Assembly: GCA_016296285.1 (NCBI GenBank)
Contig: JAEDJP010000006.1
Location: 1-28,835 of the forward strand
Origin: Bacilli bacterium
GTDB lineage: Bacteria; Bacillota_I; Bacilli_A; RFN20; CAG-826
Length of the DNA: 28,835 bases
Direction: 5' to 3'
Below the pieces are notes generated by a model. The model was not told the origin of the DNA, ran no database searches, and saw only the letters and a list, made by a program, of their open reading frames with translations. The translations under genes were made by a program, and so were the position numbers. Of the stretch, positions 1-7,262 are shown piece by piece (the first letter of the stretch is position 1; each line of letters begins with the position of its first letter).

Positions 1-132
1 AAAGTATGTCCTAAAGGCCAAGAAAGACTAGAAACAAGTTACCGGATAATGACACGCCTAAACTTTCTCACGCGGAATCTTCGTCGCGAGGAAGGAGACC
101 AAGCGCAGAACGAGAAAGGCGAGTTTTGATTC
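1..132. other. Left edge without an assignable gene
   Basis: Two plus-strand frames are open from the left edge. One ends at the TAG at 29-31 after the residues KYVLKAKKD, and the other runs to the TGA at 127-129. Either could be the C-terminal tail of a gene that begins outside the window, but too little is present to recognise a product. No terminator hairpin is visible before the tRNA promoter. Confidence 0.3.
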
Positions 133-161
133 TTGAAACGTGGCCTCAATTCGTATATATT
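133..161 (+). promoter_or_regulatory. Promoter of the tRNA-Ala gene
   Basis: The -35 box TTGAAA (133-138) and -10 box TATATT (156-161) are separated by exactly 17 bases. This places the transcription start about five bases before the mature tRNA. It is the best two-box promoter in the window; most protein-gene promoters here have a good -10 box but a poor -35 box. Confidence 0.8.
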
Positions 162-172
162 AACCGAGCCGT

Positions 173-248
173 GGGGCATTAGCTCAGCTGGGAGAGCGCG
201 TCCTTCGCAAGGACGAGGTCGGCGGTTCGATCCCGCTATGCTCCACCA
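173..248 (+). tRNA. tRNA-Ala, anticodon CGC
   Basis: The 76-base sequence folds into a full cloverleaf. The acceptor arms are GGGGCAT and ATGCTCC with one G-T pair, the D stem is GCTC/GAGC, the anticodon stem is CGTCC/GGACG, and the T arm is GGCGG/CCGCT around TTCGATC. The anticodon loop TTCGCAA (204-210) carries CGC at 206-208 and reads the alanine codon GCG. The 3' CCA is encoded (246-248). The gene stands alone between its own promoter and terminator. A dedicated CGC-anticodon alanine tRNA fits a genome rich in GCG codons. Confidence 0.97.
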
Positions 249-297
249 CGTGAAATCATTCTTCCGTTGCGGCGTTTGCTGCGGTGGCTGAGATAGA

Positions 298-321
298 AAG
301 GTTCCTGAGGGAGCCTTTTTT
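298..321 (+). terminator. Intrinsic terminator of the tRNA-Ala transcript
   Basis: AAGGTTCC (298-305) and GGAGCCTT (310-317) form an 8-bp stem with one G-T pair and a 4-base loop, and the stem runs directly into a six-T tract (316-321). Confidence 0.85.
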
Positions 322-609
322 CGTTCTGCGTTCGCGCCTTGGAACACCCCGCACATAATCAGAAACCATGTTCCAACAAACGGAATCGACGAGAGGAGAA
401 TCGCTCTTTTCCTATTTCCCTCGTGCTTGACACGATCAAGCGGAAAGAGAAGAATTACACGATTTCCCGATCGCCTTTTAGCGAAAAACGTTCTTTTGCC
501 GTCTAGGCTCCCGCTTTGATCCTTGGTCCTCATTGGCGGAATGCAACGTCAGCGAGGATTCGATCATGAAGGCATTTTTGAAAACATCGTGGAATCGCGA
601 AAGGCATTT
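322..609. other. Gene-free stretch before the Nudix gene
   Basis: No convincing gene is seen on either strand. A perfect -35 hexamer TTGACA lies at 427-432, but there is no acceptable -10 box at the usual distance. Near the right end, ATG codons at 541 (same frame as the Nudix gene) and 566 (a 15-codon frame ending inside ATGA at 610-613) leave the true translation start of the next gene somewhat open. Confidence 0.4.
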
Positions 610-1170
610 ATGAATCTTCTCTTCCCAGGAATCCCAAATGTCGAAAGGCCCGAAGAAGTCATTGAGGTCGTTGGAGACAACTATTTTGGGCACTATCGAA
701 AGAGCAGAATCGCGTGCCGTGGGATCGTTCTTCAAGGGGAGGACATCCTGCTGTCGTACGAGACCAAAACGGGGCAATGGATGATTCCTGGCGGAGGCCA
801 AGAAAAAGAGGAAGACGACAGCGACTGCGTTGCTCGCGAAGTCCAGGAAGAAACGGGTTATCAAGTGAAACCCTCTTTGCCCGTTCTCCAAATTGACGAA
901 TACTACGGAAACGAGAAGTTCATCAGCAAGTATTTCCTGTGCCAGGTCACCGGCAAGGCCAGCATCTCGCTAACCAAACGAGAACAAGAGGTCGGCATGG
1001 AACCCCGATGGATTCCGCTTCGCGATGCCTTGCTCATTTTCGGAAGCTACCGACAATATGAGGGCGAAAACGAAATGAGAAGGGGGCTTTATCTTCGGGA
1101 ATTCCTGGCGTTAAAAAGAATCTTTCCAGAACAAGAGGATCACGAATCCTCAGGCAACGAAAAAAGATAG
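610..1170 (+). CDS. Nudix (MutT-family) hydrolase
   Basis: A hydrolase of nucleoside-diphosphate-linked compounds, 186 residues from this start. The Nudix box is complete at residues 62-84: G, five residues, E, seven residues, then REVQEETGY, which supplies the magnesium-binding glutamates and the catalytic loop-helix-loop. It is preceded by QWMIPGG, the usual strand before the box. The substrate cannot be read from the sequence. The ATG at 610 follows GAAAGG at 599-604 with a five-base gap. An in-frame ATG at 541 would add 23 residues (MQRQRGFDHEG and on) but has no convincing ribosome site. The gene stands 71 bases before a GNAT gene on the same strand. No terminator lies between the two, so they may be co-transcribed. 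The family call is firm; the start is uncertain. Confidence 0.85.
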   Translation: MNLLFPGIPNVERPEEVIEVVGDNYFGHYRKSRIACRGIVLQGEDILLSYETKTGQWMIPGGGQEKEEDDSDCVAREVQEETGYQVKPSLPVLQIDEYYGNEKFISKYFLCQVTGKASISLTKREQEVGMEPRWIPLRDALLIFGSYRQYEGENEMRRGLYLREFLALKRIFPEQEDHESSGNEKR

Positions 1171-1241
1171 GGATTTCACGCTTGCGTTTCCATGATTGTC
1201 TTGCCGTCATGCATAATAGCCGAAAAGAAGGAGACGCATGC

Positions 1242-1904
1242 ATGAAAAACGATTTCGACCCATCGGAAATCACGATTCGTTTGGAAACGAAAGATGACTA
1301 TCCCGTCGTGGAGAACATGATTCGGGAAGCGTTTTGGAACGTGAATGTTCCCGGGGCGTCCGAGCATTATCTCGCCCATTTGCTTCGCGACGACGAGACC
1401 TTCATCCCAGAACTCGATTTCGTCGCGGAGATCGACGGAAAGATCGTAGGAAGCATCATGTATGTACGTGCCAAGCTCATCGCCGAGGACGGGACAATCA
1501 AGAATTGCATTTCCTTCGGCCCTCTTTCCGTCCATCCCGACTATCAACGTCGTGGAATTGGCAAGGCCTTGATTGAGCATTCCTTCGAGAAGGCCAAAGA
1601 GATGGGTGCCGCCATTGTCGTTATTCTGGGACATCCTTCGAATTATGTGGCGCGCGGGTTTGTAAACTGCATCCGAAAGAACGTTTGCTTTGACGATGGT
1701 TATTTCTGTAGCGCCTTGCTCGTGAAAGAACTTGTCCCGAATTCCCTCGACGGACGGCGCTACCGCTATGAGGAAAGCCCGGTGTTCAACCTGGATGAAA
1801 AGGAAATCGAGGAATTCGACAAAAAGTTCCCGAAGAAAGAGAAGAAGGTCTTGCCGGGCCAAGAAGAGTTCTTCATCAACTCTCATTCCGTCGTTCATCT
1901 TTGA
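1242..1904 (+). CDS. GNAT-family N-acetyltransferase (YhbS-like)
   Basis: This 220-residue cytoplasmic acyltransferase would move an acetyl group from acetyl-CoA to an amine that cannot be predicted. The GNAT fold is clear: a first strand ITIRLETKDD at residues 10-19, then FVAEIDGKIVGSIMY (60-74), and the acetyl-CoA loop QRRGIG at 102-107 after GPLSVHPDY. The segment HPSNYVARGF, where GNATs of the YhbS group carry a similar NYY/ARxGF pattern, supports that subgroup. The lysine- and glutamate-rich C-terminal 40 residues are an extension. The ATG at 1242 has AAGGAG at 1228-1233 with eight bases between; upstream in-frame codons lack such a site. It ends with TGA, showing that TGA is a stop here. 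Confidence 0.9.
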   Translation: MKNDFDPSEITIRLETKDDYPVVENMIREAFWNVNVPGASEHYLAHLLRDDETFIPELDFVAEIDGKIVGSIMYVRAKLIAEDGTIKNCISFGPLSVHPDYQRRGIGKALIEHSFEKAKEMGAAIVVILGHPSNYVARGFVNCIRKNVCFDDGYFCSALLVKELVPNSLDGRRYRYEESPVFNLDEKEIEEFDKKFPKKEKKVLPGQEEFFINSHSVVHL

Positions 1905-1978
1905 TTTCTTTTCTTGGGGGATAAGTCTTTTTCATTGTTTTCTTTGCCTTTCGTTTTGGAACGCCCGAAAATGTGGGC

Positions 1979-2632
1979 ATGGATATCTTTGACCTTATCG
2001 TTGCCCGGCATAGCGTCCGGCAATACCTTCCTAAGCCCATCGAGGCGGAGAAACGCGTCGCGATCGATGAAGAAATCAAAAGGCTGAACGAGGAAAGCGG
2101 CTTGCGCATCCAAGCGATTTACGATGAACCAAAATGCTTTGATTCCTTCATGGCGCATTACGGCAAATTCACGAACGTCTCATCGTATTTCTCCCTCGTC
2201 GGCAAAAAAGGCAAGGACCTCGATCGTCTCGCCGGTTATTATGGCGAGAAGCTCGTTTTGTTTTGCCAAAGCCTCGGTCTCAATACGTGCTGGGTCGCTT
2301 TGACGCACGGCAAATCCAAGGCCGTCATCGGCAAGAACGAGAAGGAATCGATCATCATTTCCGTGGGTTATGGAGCCATCCAAGGATTGTCCCACAAATC
2401 AAAAAAGATTGAGGACATATGTCCGTTTTATGCCGATTTGAGCCCCGAAGAGCAAAAAGGCGTGCAAGCCGTGTTGCTTGCCCCAACCGCGATGAATCAG
2501 CAAAAGGTTCTCTTCAAAAGGCAGGACGGAGAACTCGTTCTTTCCGTCTCTGGCGTATGTGGCGATATCAACGCCGGCATCACCCAATGCCATTTCGAGC
2601 TCGTAAGCGGGCACAAAATCAAACTGGTTTAA
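1979..2632 (+). CDS. Nitroreductase-family protein, TM1586 type
   Basis: This 217-residue protein begins MDIFDLIVARHSVRQY, where the RHSVRQY segment (10-16) is the phosphate-binding N-terminal motif of FMN-dependent nitroreductases. The later segments YGEKLVLFCQSLGLNTCW and IISVGYGAIQG match the putative TM nitroreductase family (PF14512), in which two half-domains form one FMN site within a single chain. The physiological substrate is unknown. The ATG at 1979 is preferred to the GTG six bases upstream. No Shine-Dalgarno site is seen; a weak -10-like GAAAAT (1967-1972) lies six bases before the ATG, like the leaderless genes elsewhere in the window. The stop shares TTAA with the stop of the convergent MFS gene, a 4-base tail-to-tail overlap. 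Confidence 0.85.
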   Translation: MDIFDLIVARHSVRQYLPKPIEAEKRVAIDEEIKRLNEESGLRIQAIYDEPKCFDSFMAHYGKFTNVSSYFSLVGKKGKDLDRLAGYYGEKLVLFCQSLGLNTCWVALTHGKSKAVIGKNEKESIIISVGYGAIQGLSHKSKKIEDICPFYADLSPEEQKGVQAVLLAPTAMNQQKVLFKRQDGELVLSVSGVCGDINAGITQCHFELVSGHKIKLV

Positions 2633-4110
2633 TCTTGCTTTCCCGCCGTCTTTAAGTCCGCGCCCTTGGTCTCTTTTACTTTGAGCTGGAGGAGGACAAG
2701 GGCAACGACCCAGGCGGGGACGGCAACGAGGAAGTAGCCGATGGAGAGATTCGCTTTTCCGACGACGGCGGGCAAGATGGCGCAGACACCCATGCTGAGC
2801 ACCATGCCGACCCCGAAGAAGAGACTCCAGACGGACATGACGGAAGCGCGCAGGTTCGTCGCGCTGGATTCCGTTGCCATCATGGCGTAAAGGTCGCCGT
2901 TGGCCCAGTCCGCGCCGAGAACGACGCCAAGGAAGAGGCCGATGACCGCAAGAGGCCATCCGAGATAGAGGGCGACGAATTCGCCGATGAAACCAAGGGT
3001 CGCGAGGGCGAGAAGGCCGATGGATGTCGGCTTGCGGCCGAAACGATCCGCGAAATATCCGTAGAGCATCGTGACGACCGCGCAGCTGAAGGGGAAGAAG
3101 AACCCGACTTCCGTCGCTTGCGCCTGATTGAGGTAACCGACCCCAAGGATCCCGTTGCTCAGGACGTTGCTGTAGTTGTTGCAGCAGGAATAGGCGATCT
3201 CGACGACCGCGGTGACGATCATGATCCAGCGGAGTTGCTTGTTTTTCATCGTGTATTTGAGGGCCGCGAAGAACCCGCCTTGGGCTTTGCTCGCGTCTGC
3301 CTTTTCTTGGGCGCGTTCTTCGGGCGACTTCTTCAAATAGGCGATTTTCTCATCGAGGAAGACATCGCTTTCCCTCGAACAAAAGAGGGCAATGAAGGCG
3401 ATGATGGCGGCGGCGATGCTGATGACGAGGAACAAGGAACGATAGGAAGAGGGGACGCTTTCCTGAAGGAAGATGCGGCGGAGGAGCCACATGAGGACCA
3501 ACCCGAATTCCGCGAGGCCTTTCGTGATGGAGAGAAGGGTCCCACGGTGTTTCTCGGGCGAAATCTCGACAAGATAGATGACTTGCTGGTCCGGCGTGAC
3601 GAAGAAGCGAAGAGCCAAGAAACCCAACGCGTACACCCAAATGTTGCTCGCAAAATATAGGACGACCAAGGCGGCTGCCATCCCAATCGTGTTGACGAAC
3701 AAGAAGATACGTCTGCCGTATTTGTCCGCCAACGGGCGGTAGAACATGGAGGCGATTAACGTCACGTTCGCGACCAGTTTGACCATCCCGATCCAGGAAA
3801 GGCCTTGGGATAAAGCGTCGTAGATGGGCGCGGGTTCCATGGCCCCATGGAAAGCGACGGCGTTGAGTTGCTCAAGACCGAAGCCGTTTGCCGTGATGAA
3901 GGGCAAACCAAAGAGCGCGACGTTGATTTCCGTCTCAAGGGAGTTCGGCAGGTTCGTCGCGACTTCGTCCACGATGTAAATGAGGGCGAGGACGAGCAAC
4001 ATGTACCAGAAATAGCCTCTTGGCTTTTTCTTTTTCTTCTGCTTTTCGTATTTGGCTAAAAGGCGCAACTCTTTTTCCCGTTGCGAGACGCTGGATGCTA
4101 ATGGGCTCAT
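2629..4110 (-). CDS. Major facilitator superfamily transporter
   Basis: This 493-residue integral membrane transporter is probably a secondary symporter or antiporter of a small organic solute. It has about 12 hydrophobic segments and an MFS motif A copy in each half: PLADKYGRRIF after the second helix of the first half and GYFADRFGRKP in the second half. A central cytoplasmic loop (SPEERAQEKADASKAQ) divides the halves. The first 40 residues are a charged cytoplasmic tail containing six lysines in a row, longer than usual. The substrate cannot be predicted. The start chosen is the ATG at 4110 (MSPLASS): a TATAAT on the minus strand ends six bases before it, so transcription should start at or next to the ATG. 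An upstream in-frame ATG would lie before that promoter. Confidence 0.88.
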   Translation of the reverse strand: MSPLASSVSQREKELRLLAKYEKQKKKKKPRGYFWYMLLVLALIYIVDEVATNLPNSLETEINVALFGLPFITANGFGLEQLNAVAFHGAMEPAPIYDALSQGLSWIGMVKLVANVTLIASMFYRPLADKYGRRIFLFVNTIGMAAALVVLYFASNIWVYALGFLALRFFVTPDQQVIYLVEISPEKHRGTLLSITKGLAEFGLVLMWLLRRIFLQESVPSSYRSLFLVISIAAAIIAFIALFCSRESDVFLDEKIAYLKKSPEERAQEKADASKAQGGFFAALKYTMKNKQLRWIMIVTAVVEIAYSCCNNYSNVLSNGILGVGYLNQAQATEVGFFFPFSCAVVTMLYGYFADRFGRKPTSIGLLALATLGFIGEFVALYLGWPLAVIGLFLGVVLGADWANGDLYAMMATESSATNLRASVMSVWSLFFGVGMVLSMGVCAILPAVVGKANLSIGYFLVAVPAWVVALVLLQLKVKETKGADLKTAGKQD

Positions 4111-4116
4111 GGAACC

Positions 4117-4122
4117 ATTATA
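4117..4122 (-). promoter_or_regulatory. -10 box of the MFS gene (leaderless)
   Basis: Perfect TATAAT on the minus strand, followed by six bases (GGTTCC) and then the ATG. No good -35 box is seen at 16-18 bases and no Shine-Dalgarno site precedes the start, so the mRNA is predicted to begin at the start codon. Confidence 0.65.
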
Positions 4123-4183
4123 AAGAAGAACCGCCCCCTTTCCTCCTCTTTTTATCGTAAAGGATTTGTTACGGGCGTTTTTG

Positions 4184-4203
4184 TATAATGGGAACGAAGG
4201 AGG
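4184..4203 (+). promoter_or_regulatory. -10 box and ribosome site of the Mbeg1-like gene
   Basis: TATAAT (4184-4189) is followed by the strong Shine-Dalgarno AAGGAGG (4197-4203), six bases before the GTG start at 4210. The predicted leader is very short, about 14 bases, and consists almost entirely of the ribosome site. No convincing -35 box is visible. Confidence 0.65.
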
Positions 4204-4209
4204 ACAAGC

Positions 4210-5334
4210 GTGAATATTAATACCTATCTCCGGCGGTTTGGCCAATGCACCCTGCGCGAAATGGCATTCAATGAAATCGATGCTTTGATCTTAAGCGAGC
4301 TTTCGTACGTGAATTTTCAGCTTGTCGCCCCAAGCATCGACGAACCGAAAGTCAAGCCCTTGCGTCTCAAGAAACTGGTCGTCGAGGATCCGCTTGCCTT
4401 CTACCGGGGTTCTGTCGACGCCATCTCGAATACGACGATGGTCAAGCTCATGATGAAATCCCGTCGGTTCAAGGACATCAAAATCGGGTTTTGCCAAAAC
4501 ATCTTCGAGGAAAAGACGGTCAACCAGTTTTTTGCGATGACCATTTTCCTTCCCACGGGCGAGGCGTTTGTCGCGTTTCGGGGAACCGATACGTCTATCT
4601 TGGGCTGGAAAGAGGATTTCCATTTCGCGTTCGAAGAAGCGATACTCGCGCAGGTGGAAGCCCTTGAATACGTGAATCGAATGGCGCCCTACCTGCCTGA
4701 GCGATTCTACCTTGGGGGCCACAGCAAAGGCGGCAACCTCTCGATGTATGCCGCCCTCCACATGTCCGAAGAACTGCAAGATCGCCTCATTCGCGCCTAT
4801 TCCTTTGATGGGCCTGGCTTCCGGAAATCCGTGACGGGTCTGCCGCGTTTTGAAGCGGTGCTTCCGAAACTCTCGAAATACATCACGAAGAACGACATCA
4901 TCGGGATGCTCTTCAACGTCATGCCTGCGACAAAGATCGTGGTTTCGACGGGTCTCATGTTTGGGGGACACGACCCCTTCTATTGGCAACTCGAGAAAGG
5001 TCGCCCCGCTTTTCGGACCGTCGAGGATACGAGCAAATCAAGCAAACGAAATGCCAAGGTCATGATGGAATGGCTCGCGTCGATGTCCGATGAGGACAAG
5101 ATGCTTTTGATTCAGTTCCTCTTCCGCGTTTTCGAACAAAGAGAAAACGTTTACGAATTGATCGTGTTCGGAATCGCCGACCTCGTTCAGATCCCGAAAA
5201 TCTTGCGTTCCTATTCCCCGGAAGGCCGCAAGAAAATCAAGGCGATGCTTCTCGCGTTGAAGGATTTTTATCTCGATTCCTTCCGAAGGGGGAAGAGAAT
5301 CATGCAAGCCAAAGAAGAAGCGGAAGGCAAATAG
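4210..5334 (+). CDS. Mbeg1-like alpha/beta hydrolase (DUF2974)
   Basis: This 374-residue protein has an alpha/beta-hydrolase (lipase-like) core. The nucleophile elbow GGHSKGGNL at residues 169-177 has serine 172 as the likely nucleophile. It is preceded by the oxyanion-side strand AFVAFRGTD (119-127) and followed by SFDGPGF, where the acid residue is expected, and GGHDPFYW, a candidate for the histidine. These features, including the GHSKGGNL elbow, fit the Mbeg1-like/DUF2974 family of Bacillota. Members are predicted hydrolases or lipases without a settled substrate. No signal peptide is seen, so it should be cytoplasmic. The GTG start is set by AAGGAGG at 4197-4203. It converges on dut with only 14 bases between their stop codons. 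Confidence 0.85.
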   Translation: MNINTYLRRFGQCTLREMAFNEIDALILSELSYVNFQLVAPSIDEPKVKPLRLKKLVVEDPLAFYRGSVDAISNTTMVKLMMKSRRFKDIKIGFCQNIFEEKTVNQFFAMTIFLPTGEAFVAFRGTDTSILGWKEDFHFAFEEAILAQVEALEYVNRMAPYLPERFYLGGHSKGGNLSMYAALHMSEELQDRLIRAYSFDGPGFRKSVTGLPRFEAVLPKLSKYITKNDIIGMLFNVMPATKIVVSTGLMFGGHDPFYWQLEKGRPAFRTVEDTSKSSKRNAKVMMEWLASMSDEDKMLLIQFLFRVFEQRENVYELIVFGIADLVQIPKILRSYSPEGRKKIKAMLLALKDFYLDSFRRGKRIMQAKEEAEGK

Positions 5335-5348
5335 GATTAGGCAAACAC

Positions 5349-5792
5349 TTATTTGCCGGAAGAGCCGAGACCGCCTTGGCGGGTCGTGTCGACATCGTCG
5401 TCATCCACGACGGCATAAGGGACGAAAATGCCTTGGGCGACGCGTTCCCCTTTTTCGATTACGATGGGGGCATCCGTGTAATTTCGAATTCCGATGTGGA
5501 TTTCCCCGTCGTTCGAGGGGTTGCCATAATAGTCCGCGTCGATGACCCCGACTCCATTGGCGAGACCAAGGCCCTTTTTGATGCCAAGGGAACTGCGAAT
5601 GAAGAGAAGCAACACCTCGCCTTCGGGCATCTTCGCTTTGACGCCCGTCGGAAGAAGCGCGGTGCCTCTTGCGGGAATCTCGCGGGTTTCGGAAACGAAA
5701 AAGTCGTAACCAGCGGAACAGGCGGTCGCGCGTTTCGGCAACTGGACGGAAGCGGGATCTTTCCCGCGAACAACTTCAAAGGCACGCTTCAT
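5349..5792 (-). CDS. dut: dUTP diphosphatase (dUTPase)
   Basis: Hydrolyses dUTP to dUMP and pyrophosphate, keeping uracil out of DNA and feeding thymidylate synthesis. It is the trimeric all-beta type, 147 residues. All five motifs are present: AGYD (27-30), RSSLG (66-70), GVIDADYYG (82-90), the ERVAQG segment, and the C-terminal P-loop-like arm RQGGLGSSGK ending the protein. The glycine-rich arm GGLGSSG differs slightly from the common GGFGSTG. The ATG at 5792 has GGGAG upstream at a suitable distance and a TACAAT -10 box at 5816-5821 on the minus strand. An upstream ATG at 5810 would sit at the predicted transcription start. It is divergent from trpS across 119 bases. The ung gene elsewhere in this window serves the same end, uracil exclusion. 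Confidence 0.95.
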   Translation of the reverse strand: MKRAFEVVRGKDPASVQLPKRATACSAGYDFFVSETREIPARGTALLPTGVKAKMPEGEVLLLFIRSSLGIKKGLGLANGVGVIDADYYGNPSNDGEIHIGIRNYTDAPIVIEKGERVAQGIFVPYAVVDDDDVDTTRQGGLGSSGK

Positions 5793-5878
5793 ATGGTTCT
5801 CCCACAACATAGGATATTGTAGGGCCTGAACGAAAAATCACCAAGGAGTTGAATTGTCGCGCACTTTTCCCCTTTGAG

Positions 5879-5887
5879 TGTTAAGAT
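5879..5887 (+). promoter_or_regulatory. Extended -10 promoter of trpS
   Basis: TG, one base, then TAAGAT (5882-5887) forms an extended -10 element that can work without a -35 box; no good -35 is visible. A short leader with a weak purine-rich AAGAGAAA precedes the ATG at 5912. Confidence 0.55.
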
Positions 5888-5911
5888 TTGTTCGCGAAAA
5901 GAGAAATAAAC

Positions 5912-7066
5912 ATGGAAGACGAAAAGAAGATCCCCTCCGTCATGTTGACGGGCGACCGTCCGACGGGAAAACTCCACATTGGCCATTATGTCGGCTCCCT
6001 CCGCGAAAGGGTCGCCTTGCAAAACGAGGGCGCCTTCGACGAGATGTACATCATGATCGCAGACACCCAAGCCCTCACGGACAACGCGGGGAACATCCAA
6101 AAGGTGCGCGATAACGTGATCGAGGTTGCGCTGGACTATCTCGCGGCGGGAATTGACCCCACCAAAGTCACTCTTTTCGTCCAATCGCGCGTCCCGGAAC
6201 TCTTTGAGCTCACGTGCTATTTCATGGACCTCGTCACCTATTCGCGTTTAGTGCGCAACCCCACGGTGAAAAGCGAGCTCGCGGTTCGTGAATTCGGCGA
6301 AAGCATCCCTGTCGGTTTCTTGACCTACCCGATTTCCCAAGCCGCCGATATCCTCGCGTTCGGGGCAACGGTGATTCCAGCGGGCGAAGATCAGGCCCCG
6401 ATGATTGAGCAGGCCGCGGAGATTGCCCATAAATTCAACGTCACCTACAAAGAGGTTTTCCCGGAACCCAAGATTTTACTTCCCAAGAACGCCGTCTGCC
6501 GCCGTTTGCCGGGAACGGATGGCAAACTCAAGATGAGCAAATCCGTCGGAAACTGCATCTACCTTTCCGATGACGCAAAGACCGTCGAGAAAAAAGTCAT
6601 GTCGATGTTCACCGACCCCACGCACCTTCGTCCCGAGGATCCTGGGCACACGGAAGGCAATCCGGTTTTCCAATACCTTGAGGCATTCGGCTGCGATGAA
6701 CATTTCCAGAAATACGATACGGGTTTCGCCTCTTTGACGGAAATGGAAGAGAAATATCGCGCGGGTGGCCTTGGCGACGTCGCGGTGAAAAAGTTCTTGG
6801 CTTTCGTCTTGAATGATACGCTGGAACCGATGCGCATTAAGCGCCGCGATTACGAATCGCGCATCGCGGACGTCTACGCGATCCTCGAGGAAGGCTCAAG
6901 GAAAGCGGAGGAGAAAGCCCGCTCAATCGCTCTCCGCGCCCGCCGCGCCATGGGCATCGATTATTTTGAAAACAAGAAGTTCATCGAGAAGCAGCAAAAG
7001 GCGTTCAAGAGAGCTCATGAACAAGCCGATGCCTATGCCGCATACTTGGCGAAGCAAGGCAAATAA
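5912..7066 (+). CDS. trpS: Tryptophanyl-tRNA synthetase
   Basis: Class I synthetase that activates tryptophan and charges tRNA-Trp, 384 residues. The first signature HIGH is at residues 22-25 (GKLHIGHYVGSL) and the second, KMSKS, at 207-211 (GKLKMSKSVGN). Other TrpRS landmarks are TGDRPTGKLHIG, the YPISQAADIL segment and PAGEDQAPMIEQ, where the ATP and tryptophan pockets form. A lysine- and glutamine-rich tail of about 40 residues follows the usual end. The ATG at 5912 aligns with the family start; the TTG at 5888 lies directly after the -10 box and is unlikely. It is transcribed alone and ends in a nested terminator (7091-7149). Confidence 0.95.
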   Translation: MEDEKKIPSVMLTGDRPTGKLHIGHYVGSLRERVALQNEGAFDEMYIMIADTQALTDNAGNIQKVRDNVIEVALDYLAAGIDPTKVTLFVQSRVPELFELTCYFMDLVTYSRLVRNPTVKSELAVREFGESIPVGFLTYPISQAADILAFGATVIPAGEDQAPMIEQAAEIAHKFNVTYKEVFPEPKILLPKNAVCRRLPGTDGKLKMSKSVGNCIYLSDDAKTVEKKVMSMFTDPTHLRPEDPGHTEGNPVFQYLEAFGCDEHFQKYDTGFASLTEMEEKYRAGGLGDVAVKKFLAFVLNDTLEPMRIKRRDYESRIADVYAILEEGSRKAEEKARSIALRARRAMGIDYFENKKFIEKQQKAFKRAHEQADAYAAYLAKQGK

Positions 7067-7090
7067 CAGATTAAAAAAACTGAATAGAAA

Positions 7091-7149
7091 CACGCTAGAC
7101 GTATGTCCGTTTTGAAAAAAACAGGCAACCCTCTAGCGTGATTTTTCTT
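7091..7149 (+). terminator. Nested stem-loop terminator after trpS
   Basis: A perfect 9-bp outer stem, CACGCTAGA (7091-7099) with TCTAGCGTG (7132-7140), encloses a second hairpin (7104-7113 with 7118-7127) with one mismatch. The outer stem is followed by a T tract from 7142. It is larger than a simple intrinsic terminator. Confidence 0.6.
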
Positions 7150-7197
7150 CAAAACTTACTTTTCCATTGAGATTTTAAAGAAAACGCCATACGTTTC

Positions 7198-7222
7198 CCC
7201 GTTTTTTTCTTCTCAAAACGGG
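7198..7222. repeat. Inverted repeat before the promoter of the 7263 gene
   Basis: CCCGTTTT (7198-7205) and AAAACGGG (7215-7222) are perfect 8-bp arms around a 9-base spacer. The repeat lies where a -35 box would be, about 10 bases before a TTAAAT -10 box (7232-7237) that has TG one base upstream. It could be an operator or part of the preceding terminator region. Confidence 0.45.
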
Positions 7223-7262
7223 CGACCATGATTAAATTAGAGACAAAAGAAAGGACATCATT

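Noticed and set aside
427..432. Perfect TTGACA hexamer before the Nudix gene
   Set aside because: No acceptable -10 box at 16-18 bases downstream, so a promoter cannot be supported.
39..533. Long minus-strand open frame across the tRNA
   Set aside because: It reads antisense through the tRNA-Ala, giving the familiar SIAGSNRRPRPCEGRALPAELMPH-type artefact, crosses the tRNA promoter and terminator, and has no supporting start signal.
5326..5357. Inverted repeat GGCAAATA/TATTTGCC between the Mbeg1-like gene and dut
   Set aside because: It has a 16-base loop and no T tract on either side; both arms are coding ends (EGK and SGK stops), so symmetry may reflect the similar C-termini rather than a terminator.
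7103..7141. Twelve-codon frame within the trpS terminator
   Set aside because: No ribosome site, and the sequence is fully explained by the stem-loop; chance is the simplest reading.
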